Source: Sphingomonas bacterium (GTDB taxonomy: Bacteria; Pseudomonadota; Alphaproteobacteria; Sphingomonadales; Sphingomonadaceae). Taken from it: a stretch of 35,043 bases of DNA. Under the pieces are notes generated by a model. That model was not told the DNA's origin and ran no database searches. It saw only the letters and a program-made list of their open reading frames with translations. Shown here piece by piece: positions 14,826 through 22,232 of this stretch. How positions within the stretch are numbered: position 1 is the stretch's first letter; the number at the start of each line of letters is the position of its first letter. A program made the translations under genes and the position numbers. The stretch lies in contig NZ_JAQGLG010000160.1 of NCBI RefSeq assembly GCF_028292965.1, forward strand, positions 1-35,043. The letters run 5' to 3'.

Positions 14826-15487
14826 GCGATCCGCGCCGCTGGATGCTCGCGGCGGCAGCGTTCGCTTCGCTCGCCACTTCGGGCTGCGGTACGAAAACCC
14901 CGGCCGTCGATCCCAATGCCAAGGCGACACCGCACACCGCGCTCGATGACGATGCCGGGCCGGCCGACGTAACGACGGTCGACCTGCCGCGCGGCGCCGA
15001 TCCGTCTTATGGCGCGACGCCGATGGCCAAGCGCGTCGCGGTGATCGGGCTGCTCAACAAGCGCAACGGCATCGCCCGCGAAGTGATGCTCAAGCCCGGC
15101 GAGGCGACCCGCGTCGGCGACGTGATCATCCGCCTCAGCGCCTGCGAGCAGACCGCGCCGTGGGAGCAGGAGCATTATACCGGTGCCTTCGTTCAGCTCG
15201 ACGTGCAGCAGCTCGACAAGAGCTGGCACCGCGTCTTTTCGGGCTGGCTGTACAAGGAGCGCCCGGCGCTCAATGTCGTGCAGCACCCGATCTACGATGT
15301 GTGGACCAAGAGCTGCGCGATGACTTTCCCGGAAGGTGGTCCGGGCTCGGTTAGTGCCGGTTCATCCGAATCGGGTGCTGTGCCGCGATCGAGCGCGCGG
15401 AAATCGCCCGCGCCAACCCCGGCTGCGGTGACGCCGCCGGCCGCGCCGACCACATTGTCGACCGCGCCGGACAGCAATCCGAGATAA
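14822..15487 (+). CDS. DUF2155 exported protein
   Basis: A 221-residue protein starting at GTG 14822, which overlaps the NDUFA12 stop. An N-terminal hydrophobic signal (RRWMLAAAAFASLATSGC) may be cut by either signal peptidase; the lipobox is weak. The DUF2155 domain follows: VAVIGLLNKRNGIAREVMLK, VIIRLSACEQTAPWEQEHYT, SGWLYKERPALNVVQHPIYD and VWTKSCAM. The DUF2155-NDUFA12 pairing recurs in alphaproteobacteria; its role is unknown. The last 65 codons (15292-15487) overlap antisense with the 3' end of aat, including part of the conserved DUF2155 end and a Ser/Pro-rich tail. Confidence 0.85.
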   Translation: MSDPRRWMLAAAAFASLATSGCGTKTPAVDPNAKATPHTALDDDAGPADVTTVDLPRGADPSYGATPMAKRVAVIGLLNKRNGIAREVMLKPGEATRVGDVIIRLSACEQTAPWEQEHYTGAFVQLDVQQLDKSWHRVFSGWLYKERPALNVVQHPIYDVWTKSCAMTFPEGGPGSVSAGSSESGAVPRSSARKSPAPTPAAVTPPAAPTTLSTAPDSNPR

Positions 15488-16059
15488 TCGGCACGCGGAA
15501 TTTCGATCGCGCCGAGCGAGGCGAGATGTTCCGTCATGAACTGGCAATCGAGCAGGGTGAAGCCGCCGACCCTCAGGCGGGCGACGAGCCAGGCGATCGC
15601 CACCTTCGAGGCATCGCGCGCGCGGCTGACCATGCTCTCGCCGAAGAACGCCCGGCCCAGCGCCAGGCCGTAAAGCCCGCCGACCAGCCGTTCGCCTTCC
15701 CACACCTCGATGGAATGCGCGAAACCCAGTCTGTGGAGCGTCGCAAAGACGCGCTCGATCTGCGGGTTGATCCAGGTGTCGGGCCGATCCTCGGCTGCCT
15801 CGGCGCACAGTGCGACGATGCGTTTGAATGCGGTGTCGGCGGTCACGCGGAAGCGATCCGACGCCACCGTTTTGCGCAGCGAGTGCGACAGATGGAAGCC
15901 GTCGAGTGGCATGATCGCGCGCGTCTTCGGTTCGACCCAATAGACGCTATCGGCGTCGCGCCCATCTGCCATCGGGAACACGCCGACGGCATAGGCGCCC
16001 AGCACCAGCTGTGGGTCGAGGGGTGTCACGATCGGGCGGTCCGGCGGTGCGGCGTTCAT
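15292..16059 (-). CDS. aat: Leucyl/phenylalanyl-tRNA-protein transferase
   Basis: A 255-residue Aat. It adds Leu or Phe to N-terminal Arg/Lys of proteins, marking them for ClpS-ClpAP degradation (N-degron pathway). Conserved blocks are LVLGAYAVGVFPMAD, VYWVEPKTRAIMPL, DTWINPQIERVFATLHRLGF, SIEVWEGERLVGGLYGLALG, FFGESMVSRARDASKVA and LLDCQFMTEHLASLGA. The start at 16059 overlaps the parA stop (ATGA); an in-frame ATG at 16089 would overlap parA further and is not preferred. The C-terminal SGKVIAQLLVHTS is antisense to DUF2155 coding DNA. It is translationally coupled to parA. Confidence 0.93.
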   Translation of the reverse strand: MNAAPPDRPIVTPLDPQLVLGAYAVGVFPMADGRDADSVYWVEPKTRAIMPLDGFHLSHSLRKTVASDRFRVTADTAFKRIVALCAEAAEDRPDTWINPQIERVFATLHRLGFAHSIEVWEGERLVGGLYGLALGRAFFGESMVSRARDASKVAIAWLVARLRVGGFTLLDCQFMTEHLASLGAIEIPRADYLGLLSGAVDNVVGAAGGVTAAGVGAGDFRALDRGTAPDSDEPALTEPGPPSGKVIAQLLVHTS

Positions 16060-16766
16060 TGCGCCAGGCGTTTCTCGATCACCTGCCATAGCCGGGCGAA
16101 GGCCTGGCCGCCGGCAGATTTGCCGGCGAAACTGCCGACCGGTGCGCGCCGCGCGGCCATCGTCTCCAACACGCTGGCCATCGGGATCACCGGCCAGTCG
16201 GGGTGACGCGCCAGTGCCTCGGCGTGCAGCTTGCGGCGGCGATCGACCATCGAATGGACCGGCATCAGCTGCTTCTTGCCGAGATGCTTCGCGACCTCGG
16301 CAAAGGCGCGCTCGCTCAAGGGGGAGGGGATGACGGGCACGCCCACCAGATCGGCGGCGCGCATCACCTGGTCGCTGGTCTCGGTCCGGCCCGGCGGGCA
16401 GTCGAGCAACACGCGATCATATTTCTTGTGGATCGTCTCGATCAGTTTCTGCAGCCGCTTCTTCTTGTCGAGTTCGTGGAACAGCAGGTCGAGGCCGCGC
16501 AGCGACATGTCGGCACCGATCAGGTCGAGACGGTCGAAGGCGGTCGCGCGGACCAGTTTGCCCGGCTCGACATCCTTGGAGAAAATGGACTGGGCCTGCT
16601 CGCGTGCGTGGCCGTCGGACAACAGGAATGTACTCGCCGCCTGCGGATCGAGATCCCATAACAAGGTGCGCCGGGCCGACAGCGTCGCGGCCGCCCAGGC
16701 GAGATTGACGGCCAGGGTCGTCTTTCCCACCCCGCCCTTCAGGCTGTAGATCGCGATGGTCGACAA
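16056..16766 (-). CDS. ParA/MinD-family ATPase (orphan)
   Basis: A 236-residue P-loop ATPase. The deviant Walker A is KGGVGKTTLAVNLAWA near the N-terminus, Walker A' is LLWDLDPQAAS, and Walker B is RVLLDCPPGRTE. The start is a TTG at 16766, preceded by GGAG at 8 nt, giving STIAIYSLKGGVGKTT, the expected ParA N-terminus. Upstream ATGs at 16799/16802 fall inside a repeat element. No parB or centromere-like sites are adjacent, so it may position another cargo rather than partition DNA. It is coupled to aat by a 4-bp overlap. Confidence 0.85.
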   Translation of the reverse strand: MSTIAIYSLKGGVGKTTLAVNLAWAAATLSARRTLLWDLDPQAASTFLLSDGHAREQAQSIFSKDVEPGKLVRATAFDRLDLIGADMSLRGLDLLFHELDKKKRLQKLIETIHKKYDRVLLDCPPGRTETSDQVMRAADLVGVPVIPSPLSERAFAEVAKHLGKKQLMPVHSMVDRRRKLHAEALARHPDWPVIPMASVLETMAARRAPVGSFAGKSAGGQAFARLWQVIEKRLAQ

Positions 16767-16784
16767 GATGCGGCTCCGTGATCG

Positions 16785-17054
16785 AGGGTCCAGACCCATC
16801 ACTAATGAGGTCGAGATGGAGATGAAAAGGGTCGCTGGGAGAGAGGGCGCGCAGCCAGATACCGGAAGTATCTGGCAAGCGCCCGACCGCTCCAGCGGCC
16901 CTTTTCATCCCACCGCTGCGCGGCAGCCATGTTCGGGCGCCGTGGCGCGTCGGAACGCTTGAACTGGGGACGAGCCCCGTTCTTCGCGCTCCTCCTCCCA
17001 CAGCATCCCGGACATGGCTGTCTCGATCCTCATTAGTGATGGGTCTGGACCCTT
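16785..17054. repeat. 270-bp element with near-perfect terminal inverted repeats
   Basis: The 26-bp sequence 16785-16810 (AGGGTCCAGACCCATCACTA and on) is repeated exactly as its reverse complement at 17029-17054. Allowing one bulged base, the match extends inward to 16816 and 17022. Inside lie a second inverted pair (GATGAAAAGGGTCGCTGG near 16820 and CCAGCGGCCCTTTTCATC near 16893) and a 9-bp hairpin GCCAGATAC-CGGAA-GTATCTGGC. No transposase is encoded. It resembles a MITE-like or REP-type dispersed element and occupies most of the gap between parA and the MliC-like gene. Confidence 0.7.
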
Positions 17055-17106
17055 AGCTTTGCCATCGTGGCGAAGCAGTGTGACCGAGGCAAGGCGCGCG
17101 ATCACG

Positions 17107-17140
17107 AAAAGGGCCGGCGGATCGCGCCGCCGGCCCTTTT
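17107..17140 (-). terminator. Intrinsic terminator of the MliC-like gene
   Basis: Perfect 14-bp arms AAAAGGGCCGGCGG (17107-17120) and CCGCCGGCCCTTTT (17127-17140) flank a 6-nt loop. It lies 48 bp past the stop of the 17188-17565 gene. The stem ends in U residues in both directions, so it can act bidirectionally. Confidence 0.85.
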
Positions 17141-17187
17141 GGGATTTGGGCCGATACCGCTCGGGCATCGACGGAAGAAGCCGAAGC

Positions 17188-17565
17188 TCAGGCTTTGCAG
17201 GCCTGTTCCGGCTTGCCGGGTGAGGTCAGGGTGATGCCGGCCGGGGTGCCGCTCAGCACATAGCCGTCGGCCTTGTAAGGGTCGCCGGCCTTCTCGGCCT
17301 TGAGCAGCACCGGCGTCACGGCGTCGCCGATCTTGACCGTGACCTGCTTGTTGTTGGCGTAGAAGTCGACCGTCGCCAGGCTCTGGTCCTTGCAGCGGAA
17401 GGTCTTGGTCGACGTGATCGCCGGCGGCAGCTCGACCGGCGCGCGATTGGCCAGCGCTGCCGCTTGGGGGTCGTCCGCGGTGGCGGTCACCGTTTCGGCT
17501 TTTTGTTGACAGGCCGAAAGCGCAAGCAGCGCGACGGCGGCGGCGGGGAGGAGGCGGTTAATCAT
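17188..17565 (-). CDS. MliC-like lipoprotein (putative C-type lysozyme inhibitor)
   Basis: A 125-residue predicted lipoprotein. The signal sequence MINRLLPAAAVALLALSAC has lipobox LSAC, so Cys19 is the likely lipidation site. The C-terminal domain (TKTFRCKDQSLATVDFYANN, then VLLKAEKAGDPYKADGYVLS and a terminal Cys) has the size, the two cysteines and the strand pattern of MliC/PliC lysozyme inhibitors. The match is weak at the sequence level, so the function is tentative. The frame continues to 17628, but the start at 17565 coincides with the signal peptide. A strong terminator lies downstream. Confidence 0.65.
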   Translation of the reverse strand: MINRLLPAAAVALLALSACQQKAETVTATADDPQAAALANRAPVELPPAITSTKTFRCKDQSLATVDFYANNKQVTVKIGDAVTPVLLKAEKAGDPYKADGYVLSGTPAGITLTSPGKPEQACKA

Positions 17566-17667
17566 AGCGCGATTTGCTTTGCGCACGCAGCACGGCCAGT
17601 CAATACCGTTGCGTACAAAGCGCTGCAAATCGGTGTGCGCTGCAACAAAAGCGTCATGACGCCGTCA

Positions 17668-18966
17668 TCATTCGTGGAACTCATCGAGTTCTGGAATGCG
17701 CCCGAAGGCGATCTTGCTGCCGATGCGATCGATCCGCCCGCCATGCAGCGGCCCGAGGCTGACGGCGTGGCGCCCGAACTTGCGGTTGATACGGTCCATA
17801 GCGCGGCTCAGTGCGAGCGTGCGCGTCTCGCGCGCCAGCGGATCGTCGGGGTCGAGCAGGGCGAACAGGGAATCCTGTTCGCCGGCGACCGGCTCGATCT
17901 CGGCCAGGGTCACGCCGATCATGCGGATCTGGAAATCGCCCGGCCGCGCCCGGCCCGCCGCGACGAGGCGCGGGAAGAGTTTTTCGAGCGCCGCCAGCAC
18001 CACGAAACTGTCCTGCGTCGACGGCAATCGCACCGAAGCGCGCCAGTTCGACTTGTCGTCCTCGAAACGGGCATGGAGGATCAGCAGGCGGCAGCGGTAC
18101 GACTTGCGGCGCAACCGGCTCGCGGCCTTGAGCACCAGCCGCCGCGCGGTCAGCCGCACCGGCTCGACCCCGCGCTTGCCCGGGGACAGCACATGGCTGT
18201 GGCCGATGGTGCGGCTCTGCGTTGCCTTTTCGGGCAGGTCGATGCCGTGCAGCAGATACCAGAGCCGGTCGCCATTGGTGCCGCCCCAGGCGGTGCCGGC
18301 GTCGCGCGGCCGCCGCTCGCATAGCTGGCGGATGTCATTGACCCCGTCGCGGGCCAGCCGCCGTTCCATTTTGGCACCGATTCCGGCGATGTCGCGCAAC
18401 TTCAGGTCGAACAACCGCTCGGGCAGCTGCTCGGCGTGGAGCACGATGAGGCCGTCTGGTTTCTGCATGTCGGAGGCAAGCTTGGCGAGCAGCCGGTTGG
18501 GCGCGATGCCAACCGATGAGGTCAGGCAGTCGCCTACCGCGGCGCGGATGCCGGCTTTGATCCGCCGCGCCAGCGCGGTCGCGGCGTCGACGGAGTTCTC
18601 ATTGTCGAGCAGCTGACAGGCGACCTCGTCGATCGAGCACACCCTGGTCACGGGAATGTGCTTCCATATCTCGGCGACGATCGCGTCGTGGAATTCGACA
18701 TATTTCTCGTGCCGCGCCGGCGTCACGATCAGCTCGCGACACAGTCGTTTCGCCTCCCAGACGGGTGTGCCGGTGCCGATACCGTAGCGCTTGGCCTCAA
18801 CCGAGGCGGCAATCGCGACGGTGGTGTCGCTGCCGACCGGGGCGACGATCACCGGCTTGCCGCGCAAGGCCGGGTCGAGCTGCTGCTCGACGCTGGCGAA
18901 ATAGCTGTTCAGGTCGAGAAACAGCCAGCGCAGCGGACGCGGCGGGAAGAGCGGCGACTCGGCCAT
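17668..18966 (-). CDS. Y-family translesion DNA polymerase (divergent DinB/ImpB-like)
   Basis: A 432-residue Y-family polymerase. The palm motif FLDLNSYFASVEQQ holds the first metal aspartate, and VCSIDEVACQL the catalytic SIDE box. Helix-hairpin-helix-like LRDIAGIGAKMERRLARDGV follows, then a little-finger domain. It copies damaged DNA with low fidelity. Compared with classical DinB it has LNS in place of MDA and an insertion around the AAS-VEAK segment, so it is a separate subfamily sometimes annotated ImpB. The start at 18966 is preferred because the upstream ATG (18978) overlaps a LexA box. There are no imuA or dnaE2 neighbours. Confidence 0.88.
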   Translation of the reverse strand: MAESPLFPPRPLRWLFLDLNSYFASVEQQLDPALRGKPVIVAPVGSDTTVAIAASVEAKRYGIGTGTPVWEAKRLCRELIVTPARHEKYVEFHDAIVAEIWKHIPVTRVCSIDEVACQLLDNENSVDAATALARRIKAGIRAAVGDCLTSSVGIAPNRLLAKLASDMQKPDGLIVLHAEQLPERLFDLKLRDIAGIGAKMERRLARDGVNDIRQLCERRPRDAGTAWGGTNGDRLWYLLHGIDLPEKATQSRTIGHSHVLSPGKRGVEPVRLTARRLVLKAASRLRRKSYRCRLLILHARFEDDKSNWRASVRLPSTQDSFVVLAALEKLFPRLVAAGRARPGDFQIRMIGVTLAEIEPVAGEQDSLFALLDPDDPLARETRTLALSRAMDRINRKFGRHAVSLGPLHGGRIDRIGSKIAFGRIPELDEFHE

Positions 18967-18972
18967 TGATGG

Positions 18973-18987
18973 GAACATAACAGGAAC
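18973..18987 (-). promoter_or_regulatory. LexA (SOS) box upstream of the Y-family polymerase
   Basis: On the minus strand the site reads GTTC-CTGTTAT-GTTC, a perfect GTTC-N7-GTTC alphaproteobacterial LexA operator. It ends 7 bp before the ATG at 18966. The spacer contains TGTTAT, a possible -10 element, so LexA would cover the promoter. Confidence 0.85.
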
Positions 18988-19041
18988 TTCTGGCCGGTCT
19001 AGACAGTTGACGTGCGGTTATCTTCCGTTCGACAAGGGTGC

Positions 19042-20046
19042 ATGGCTTCGCTTGCCCCCCAGCCGCCTTCTCCCACGCTCGCGCATGTCCGCGGCGTCGA
19101 GGATTATTGGCAGCGGCACACCGGGCGCGCGCCGCCACGGTGCGGCAACGAAATGGCCGATCGCCTGCTGCTCGATGCTCTCGGGCTGGGGATTGAACAG
19201 ACCATGACCTATGTCATGCACCAGCGGCCCGATTACGCCAGTTTCGAGGCATGGGTGTTCGAGACGGTTGGCGTGCTCGATGCCGATCTGATCGAGCGTT
19301 ACAATGCCTGGGTCGATGGCTCTCCGGCCCCGATCGCGACGCTTCACCGGCTCGCCGCGATCGATGCGATGCCTGCAGTACTGGATGCCGACGACCTCGC
19401 GCATTGGGACGAGCATGGCTATGTCGTGCTACGCGCCGCGATCAGCCGGTCCGCGGCGGCCGATCTCGAGGCTTTGCTGTGGCAGGTGGTCGATGCCCGG
19501 CCGGACGACCCCGACAGCTGGTACGGCGCGCGCACCAACGGGATCATGATCCAGCATTTCCAGCACCCGGCGCAGGACGTGGTGCGGCGTTCGGCCCGTG
19601 TCCACAAGGCGTTCGCCCAGCTCTGGGGCACCAGCGACCTGTGGTCGAGCACCGACCGTATGAGCTTCAACCCGCCGGAACGGCTGGGCAGGAAATTCCC
19701 CGGTCCGCATCTCCACTGGGATGTCAGCATCGCCCAGCCGATCGCATTGGGCACCCAGGGTATTCTTTACATGACCGACACCGCCGCCGATCAGGGCGCG
19801 TTGCAGCTGGTGCCGGGTTTCCAGCACCGCATCGCCGCGTGGCTCGACCAGTTGGGTGGTGCCGATCCGCGCCAGGTCGATCTCAGCGACCAGACCATCA
19901 CCGTTCCCGCCAATGCCGGCGATCTGGTGATCTGGCGCTACGACCTGCCGCACGGCGCCAGCCCCAACCGCAGCGACCGGCCGCGCATGGCGCAATATGC
20001 CAACATGTACGCGCCCCACTGGGTCGACAATCCGGTGTGGCTGTGA
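19042..20046 (+). CDS. Phytanoyl-CoA dioxygenase (PhyH) family protein
   Basis: A 334-residue Fe(II)/2-oxoglutarate-dependent oxygenase-like protein. The metal triad appears as HLHWDVS (His225 and Asp227) and LPHGASPN (His304), with an arginine shortly after for 2-oxoglutarate. [20 protein letters not shown] occupies a 100-residue N-terminal extension, and [20 protein letters not shown] begins the PhyH fold. PhyH enzymes hydroxylate the alpha carbon of acyl chains or other small molecules. ATG 19042 has AAGGG 6 nt upstream and is preferred to the GTG at 19012. It overlaps the Mpo1-like gene by 4 bp (GTGA), suggesting a joint function. Confidence 0.85.
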   Translation: MASLAPQPPSPTLAHVRGVEDYWQRHTGRAPPRCGNEMADRLLLDALGLGIEQTMTYVMHQRPDYASFEAWVFETVGVLDADLIERYNAWVDGSPAPIATLHRLAAIDAMPAVLDADDLAHWDEHGYVVLRAAISRSAAADLEALLWQVVDARPDDPDSWYGARTNGIMIQHFQHPAQDVVRRSARVHKAFAQLWGTSDLWSSTDRMSFNPPERLGRKFPGPHLHWDVSIAQPIALGTQGILYMTDTAADQGALQLVPGFQHRIAAWLDQLGGADPRQVDLSDQTITVPANAGDLVIWRYDLPHGASPNRSDRPRMAQYANMYAPHWVDNPVWL

Positions 20047-20384
20047 GCGCCGGGCTCGCCCGCTATGGCGATTTCTGGCCGCATTACCTGCGCGAGCATG
20101 CCCGGCCCGCGACGCGTGCGATCCACTATGCCGGCACCGCGCTGACCTTCCTGTTCCTGGCGCTCGCGCTGCAACGTGGCGGCTGGTGGTGGGCGATGCT
20201 GCCGCTGGCCGGCTATGGTTTTGCCTGGGCCGCGCATTTCGCCGTCGAGCGCAACCGGCCGGCGACCTTCACCTATCCGCTCTGGTCGCTGGTCAGCGAC
20301 TATCGCATGTTCCTTTTGTGGCTTACCGGGCGGCTCGCGCCTCATCTGCGCGCCGCCGGCGTAACCGGATCCGATGGAGAATGA
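20043..20384 (+). CDS. Mpo1-like (DUF962) membrane protein
   Basis: A 113-residue protein of the DUF962/YGL010w family. [20 protein letters not shown] opens the domain, followed by [13 protein letters not shown], a [19 protein letters not shown] segment and [20 protein letters not shown]. The family signature histidines are His14, His19, His28 and His65. Yeast Mpo1 is an Fe(II)-dependent dioxygenase that shortens 2-hydroxy fatty acids from phytosphingosine by one carbon. The start is the GTG overlapping the PhyH stop. The pairing suggests oxidation or turnover of hydroxy fatty acids, abundant in sphingomonad glycosphingolipids (inference). Confidence 0.88.
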   Translation: MSAGLARYGDFWPHYLREHARPATRAIHYAGTALTFLFLALALQRGGWWWAMLPLAGYGFAWAAHFAVERNRPATFTYPLWSLVSDYRMFLLWLTGRLAPHLRAAGVTGSDGE

Positions 20385-20385
20385 C

Positions 20386-20619
20386 ATGAAACGCTTGTGG
20401 CTCGGCCTCGGCATCGCACTTGTGACGACGGCCTGTTCGAAACCCCAGACGGCGAGCGAGAACAGCGCCGAATCGATCCGCACCACCGCCATGGCCAATA
20501 TCGTCGCGGCAATCCCGACCCCGACGCCCACCGCCACGCCCGAACCGGGCAATGCGGCGGCGCTTGAGGCGGGCAGCAATCTTTCGGACATGGTGTCCAA
20601 CCTGCAATCGCAGGACTGA
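20386..20619 (+). CDS. Small predicted lipoprotein
   Basis: A 77-residue protein. It has a signal sequence MKRLWLGLGIALVTTAC with a possible lipobox ending in Cys17, then a low-complexity PTPTPTATPEPG linker and a short helical end SNLSDMVSNLQSQD. It starts 1 bp after the Mpo1-like stop with GGAGA about 7 nt upstream, so it belongs to the same transcript. The protein family is not recognised. A hairpin (20643-20666) follows. Confidence 0.65.
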   Translation: MKRLWLGLGIALVTTACSKPQTASENSAESIRTTAMANIVAAIPTPTPTATPEPGNAAALEAGSNLSDMVSNLQSQD

Positions 20620-20642
20620 CAGGTGGCAATGACGGCTTGTGC

Positions 20643-20666
20643 GGCAAGCAGCAGCGGTTGCTTGCC
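20643..20666 (+). terminator. Hairpin between lipoprotein and cysK-like gene
   Basis: GGCAAGCA (20643-20650) and TGCTTGCC (20659-20666) form an 8-bp stem with an 8-nt loop, ending 30 bp before the cysteine synthase start. There is no U tract, so it could be a weak terminator or an RNA element in the cysK leader. Confidence 0.4.
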
Positions 20667-20696
20667 CCGTCGCGCGGCGCGGGCCATCTAGTGGCG

Positions 20697-21689
20697 ATGA
20701 CAGTGATTCCCGATACGCTGGCGTTGATCGGCAACACGCCGCTGGTTCGGCTCAAGGGCCCGAGCGAGGCGGCCGGTGCCGAGATCTACGGCAAATGCGA
20801 ATTCGCCAACCCCGGGGCTTCGGTCAAGGATCGCGCCGCGCTGTTCATCGTCGAGGATGCCGAGGAGCGCGGGCTGCTGGCGCCCGGCGGCACGATCGTC
20901 GAGGGCACGGCCGGCAACACGGGCATCGGTCTTGCGCTGGTCGGCAATGCCAAGGGCTACAAGACGATAATCGTCATGCCCGAGACGCAAAGCCGCGAGA
21001 AGATGGATACGTTGCGCGCGCTCGGTGCCGAACTGGTGCTGGTGCCGGCGGCACCTTACGCCAATTGCGCGCATTTCGTGCACACCTCGCGCCGCATCGC
21101 GGAGGAGACGCCGGGCGCGATCTGGGCCAACCAGTTCGACAATGTCGCCAATCGCCGCGCGCATATCGTCGGTACCGCTGAGGAAATCTGGGCCCAGATG
21201 GACGGGCGGATTGACGGTTTCACCTGCGCCGTTGGTACCGGCGGCACGCTGGCCGGGGTCGGACTCGGGCTCAAGGCCAAGGACGAGAAGGTCACCATTG
21301 CGCTGAGCGATCCGCACGGTGCGGCGCTGTACGATTATTATGCCTGTGGCGAACTCAACGCCGAGGGCAGTTCGGTTGCCGAAGGGATCGGGCAGGGGCG
21401 CATCACCGCCAATCTCGAAGGCGCGCCGATCGATACGCAATTCCGCATTTCCGACGAGGAGGGGCTGTTATGGGTCCGCCGTCTGCTCGCCGAGGAGGGA
21501 CTGTGCCTCGGCCTGTCGTCGGGCATCAATGTCGCCGGTGCGATCCTGCTGGCCCGCCAACTCGGCCCCGGTTCGCGTGTCGCGACGATCCTGTGCGACA
21601 CCGGTTTTCGCTACCTTTCGACGCTCTACAATCGCGCCTGGCTCGAGCAGAAAGGTCTCACCGTCCCGCCCTGGCTGATGCGCGATTAG
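20697..21689 (+). CDS. cysK: Cysteine synthase A (O-acetylserine sulfhydrylase)
   Basis: A 330-residue PLP enzyme that makes cysteine from O-acetylserine and sulfide in the cytoplasm. Motifs are LIGNTPLVRL, NPGASVKDRAAL with the PLP lysine (about residue 43), VEGTAGNTGIGLAL for substrate carboxylate binding, VGTGGTLAGVG for the PLP phosphate, and a C-terminal LGLSSGINVAGA. The EGTAGNTGIGLA and MPETQSREKMD forms suggest the CysK branch that also resembles fungal enzymes and cystathionine beta-synthases, so a CBS-like activity cannot be excluded. An upstream frame to 20637 lacks family similarity and is not used. Confidence 0.9.
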   Translation: MTVIPDTLALIGNTPLVRLKGPSEAAGAEIYGKCEFANPGASVKDRAALFIVEDAEERGLLAPGGTIVEGTAGNTGIGLALVGNAKGYKTIIVMPETQSREKMDTLRALGAELVLVPAAPYANCAHFVHTSRRIAEETPGAIWANQFDNVANRRAHIVGTAEEIWAQMDGRIDGFTCAVGTGGTLAGVGLGLKAKDEKVTIALSDPHGAALYDYYACGELNAEGSSVAEGIGQGRITANLEGAPIDTQFRISDEEGLLWVRRLLAEEGLCLGLSSGINVAGAILLARQLGPGSRVATILCDTGFRYLSTLYNRAWLEQKGLTVPPWLMRD

Positions 21690-21708
21690 GCGTCGGCAAG
21701 GCGTGCCA

Positions 21709-21737
21709 TCGACAAGACCGTTGGCATACGTTACATT
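21709..21737 (+). promoter_or_regulatory. Putative sigma-70 promoter
   Basis: TCGACA (21709-21714, 5 of 6 to TTGACA) and TACATT (21732-21737, 4 of 6) are separated by exactly 17 bp. They lie just upstream of the small membrane protein start at 21753. Confidence 0.5.
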
Positions 21738-21752
21738 TCTGCCACAGTGACG

Positions 21753-22061
21753 ATGATGATCGGACAGGATCAAGGCCAGACGTCGCAGCGCGTGAAGGTG
21801 GGCATGATTGGCCTTGCCGCCGTGCTGCTGCTGATCGGCTTTGCCGCGGCGGTGTTCAGCACCGCGAGCCGCGAGCGCCCGATGGCCGTGGCCGGCGGGG
21901 TGCGATCCGACGTCGTCGCCAATCTCGTTTCCGGCAATCAGAGCGCGCCTGGCGCCAGCGCGACCAGCGAACCGCTCGCCGATCTCGGTCTCACCCCCAG
22001 CGCGGTGAATGATCCGGCGACCAACGCCAACGCTCCCAAGCCGGCGCACGCACCGCGCTGA
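21753..22061 (+). CDS. Single-pass membrane protein, unknown function
   Basis: A protein of about 102 residues. A short polar N-terminus is followed by one membrane helix (VGMIGLAAVLLLIGFAAAVF) and a roughly 60-residue Ala/Pro/Ser-rich tail, probably periplasmic, without recognisable motifs. Several ATG/GTG codons (21747, 21753, 21756) are possible starts. It has a plausible promoter of its own. It is the last gene before the dcw cluster and is separated from mraZ by the repeat-bearing control region. Confidence 0.6.
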   Translation: MMIGQDQGQTSQRVKVGMIGLAAVLLLIGFAAAVFSTASRERPMAVAGGVRSDVVANLVSGNQSAPGASATSEPLADLGLTPSAVNDPATNANAPKPAHAPR

Positions 22062-22089
22062 GGGTGCCGCAGCCGAGAGAATCGGCAGC

Positions 22090-22146
22090 GGGGATTTTCG
22101 GGGAAAACACGGGGCGAAGGGCGATTCGCCCGGGATTCCAGGGGAT
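22090..22146 (+). promoter_or_regulatory. Plus-oriented array of GGGGA boxes (putative MraZ sites)
   Basis: GGGGATTTTC (22090), GGGGAAAACA (22100), GGGGC (22111), GGGATTCCA (22132) and GGGGATTTA (22141) lie close to a 10-bp ladder, with a degenerate unit at about 22121. Spacing is one helical turn, as for characterised MraZ operators (TGGGN repeats 10 bp apart). Confidence 0.6.
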
Positions 22147-22232
22147 TTACGACCATCGAGATCGAACAGACTGGGAACAGGCTGAAATGACGACGAAAAA
22201 AGCGACGGGAATCTAAATAAATAGACTTCTGT

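Noticed and set aside
16905-17168. 87-codon minus-strand frame between parA and the MliC-like gene
   Set aside because: It reads through the terminator at 17107-17140 and the terminal inverted repeat, with no family resemblance.
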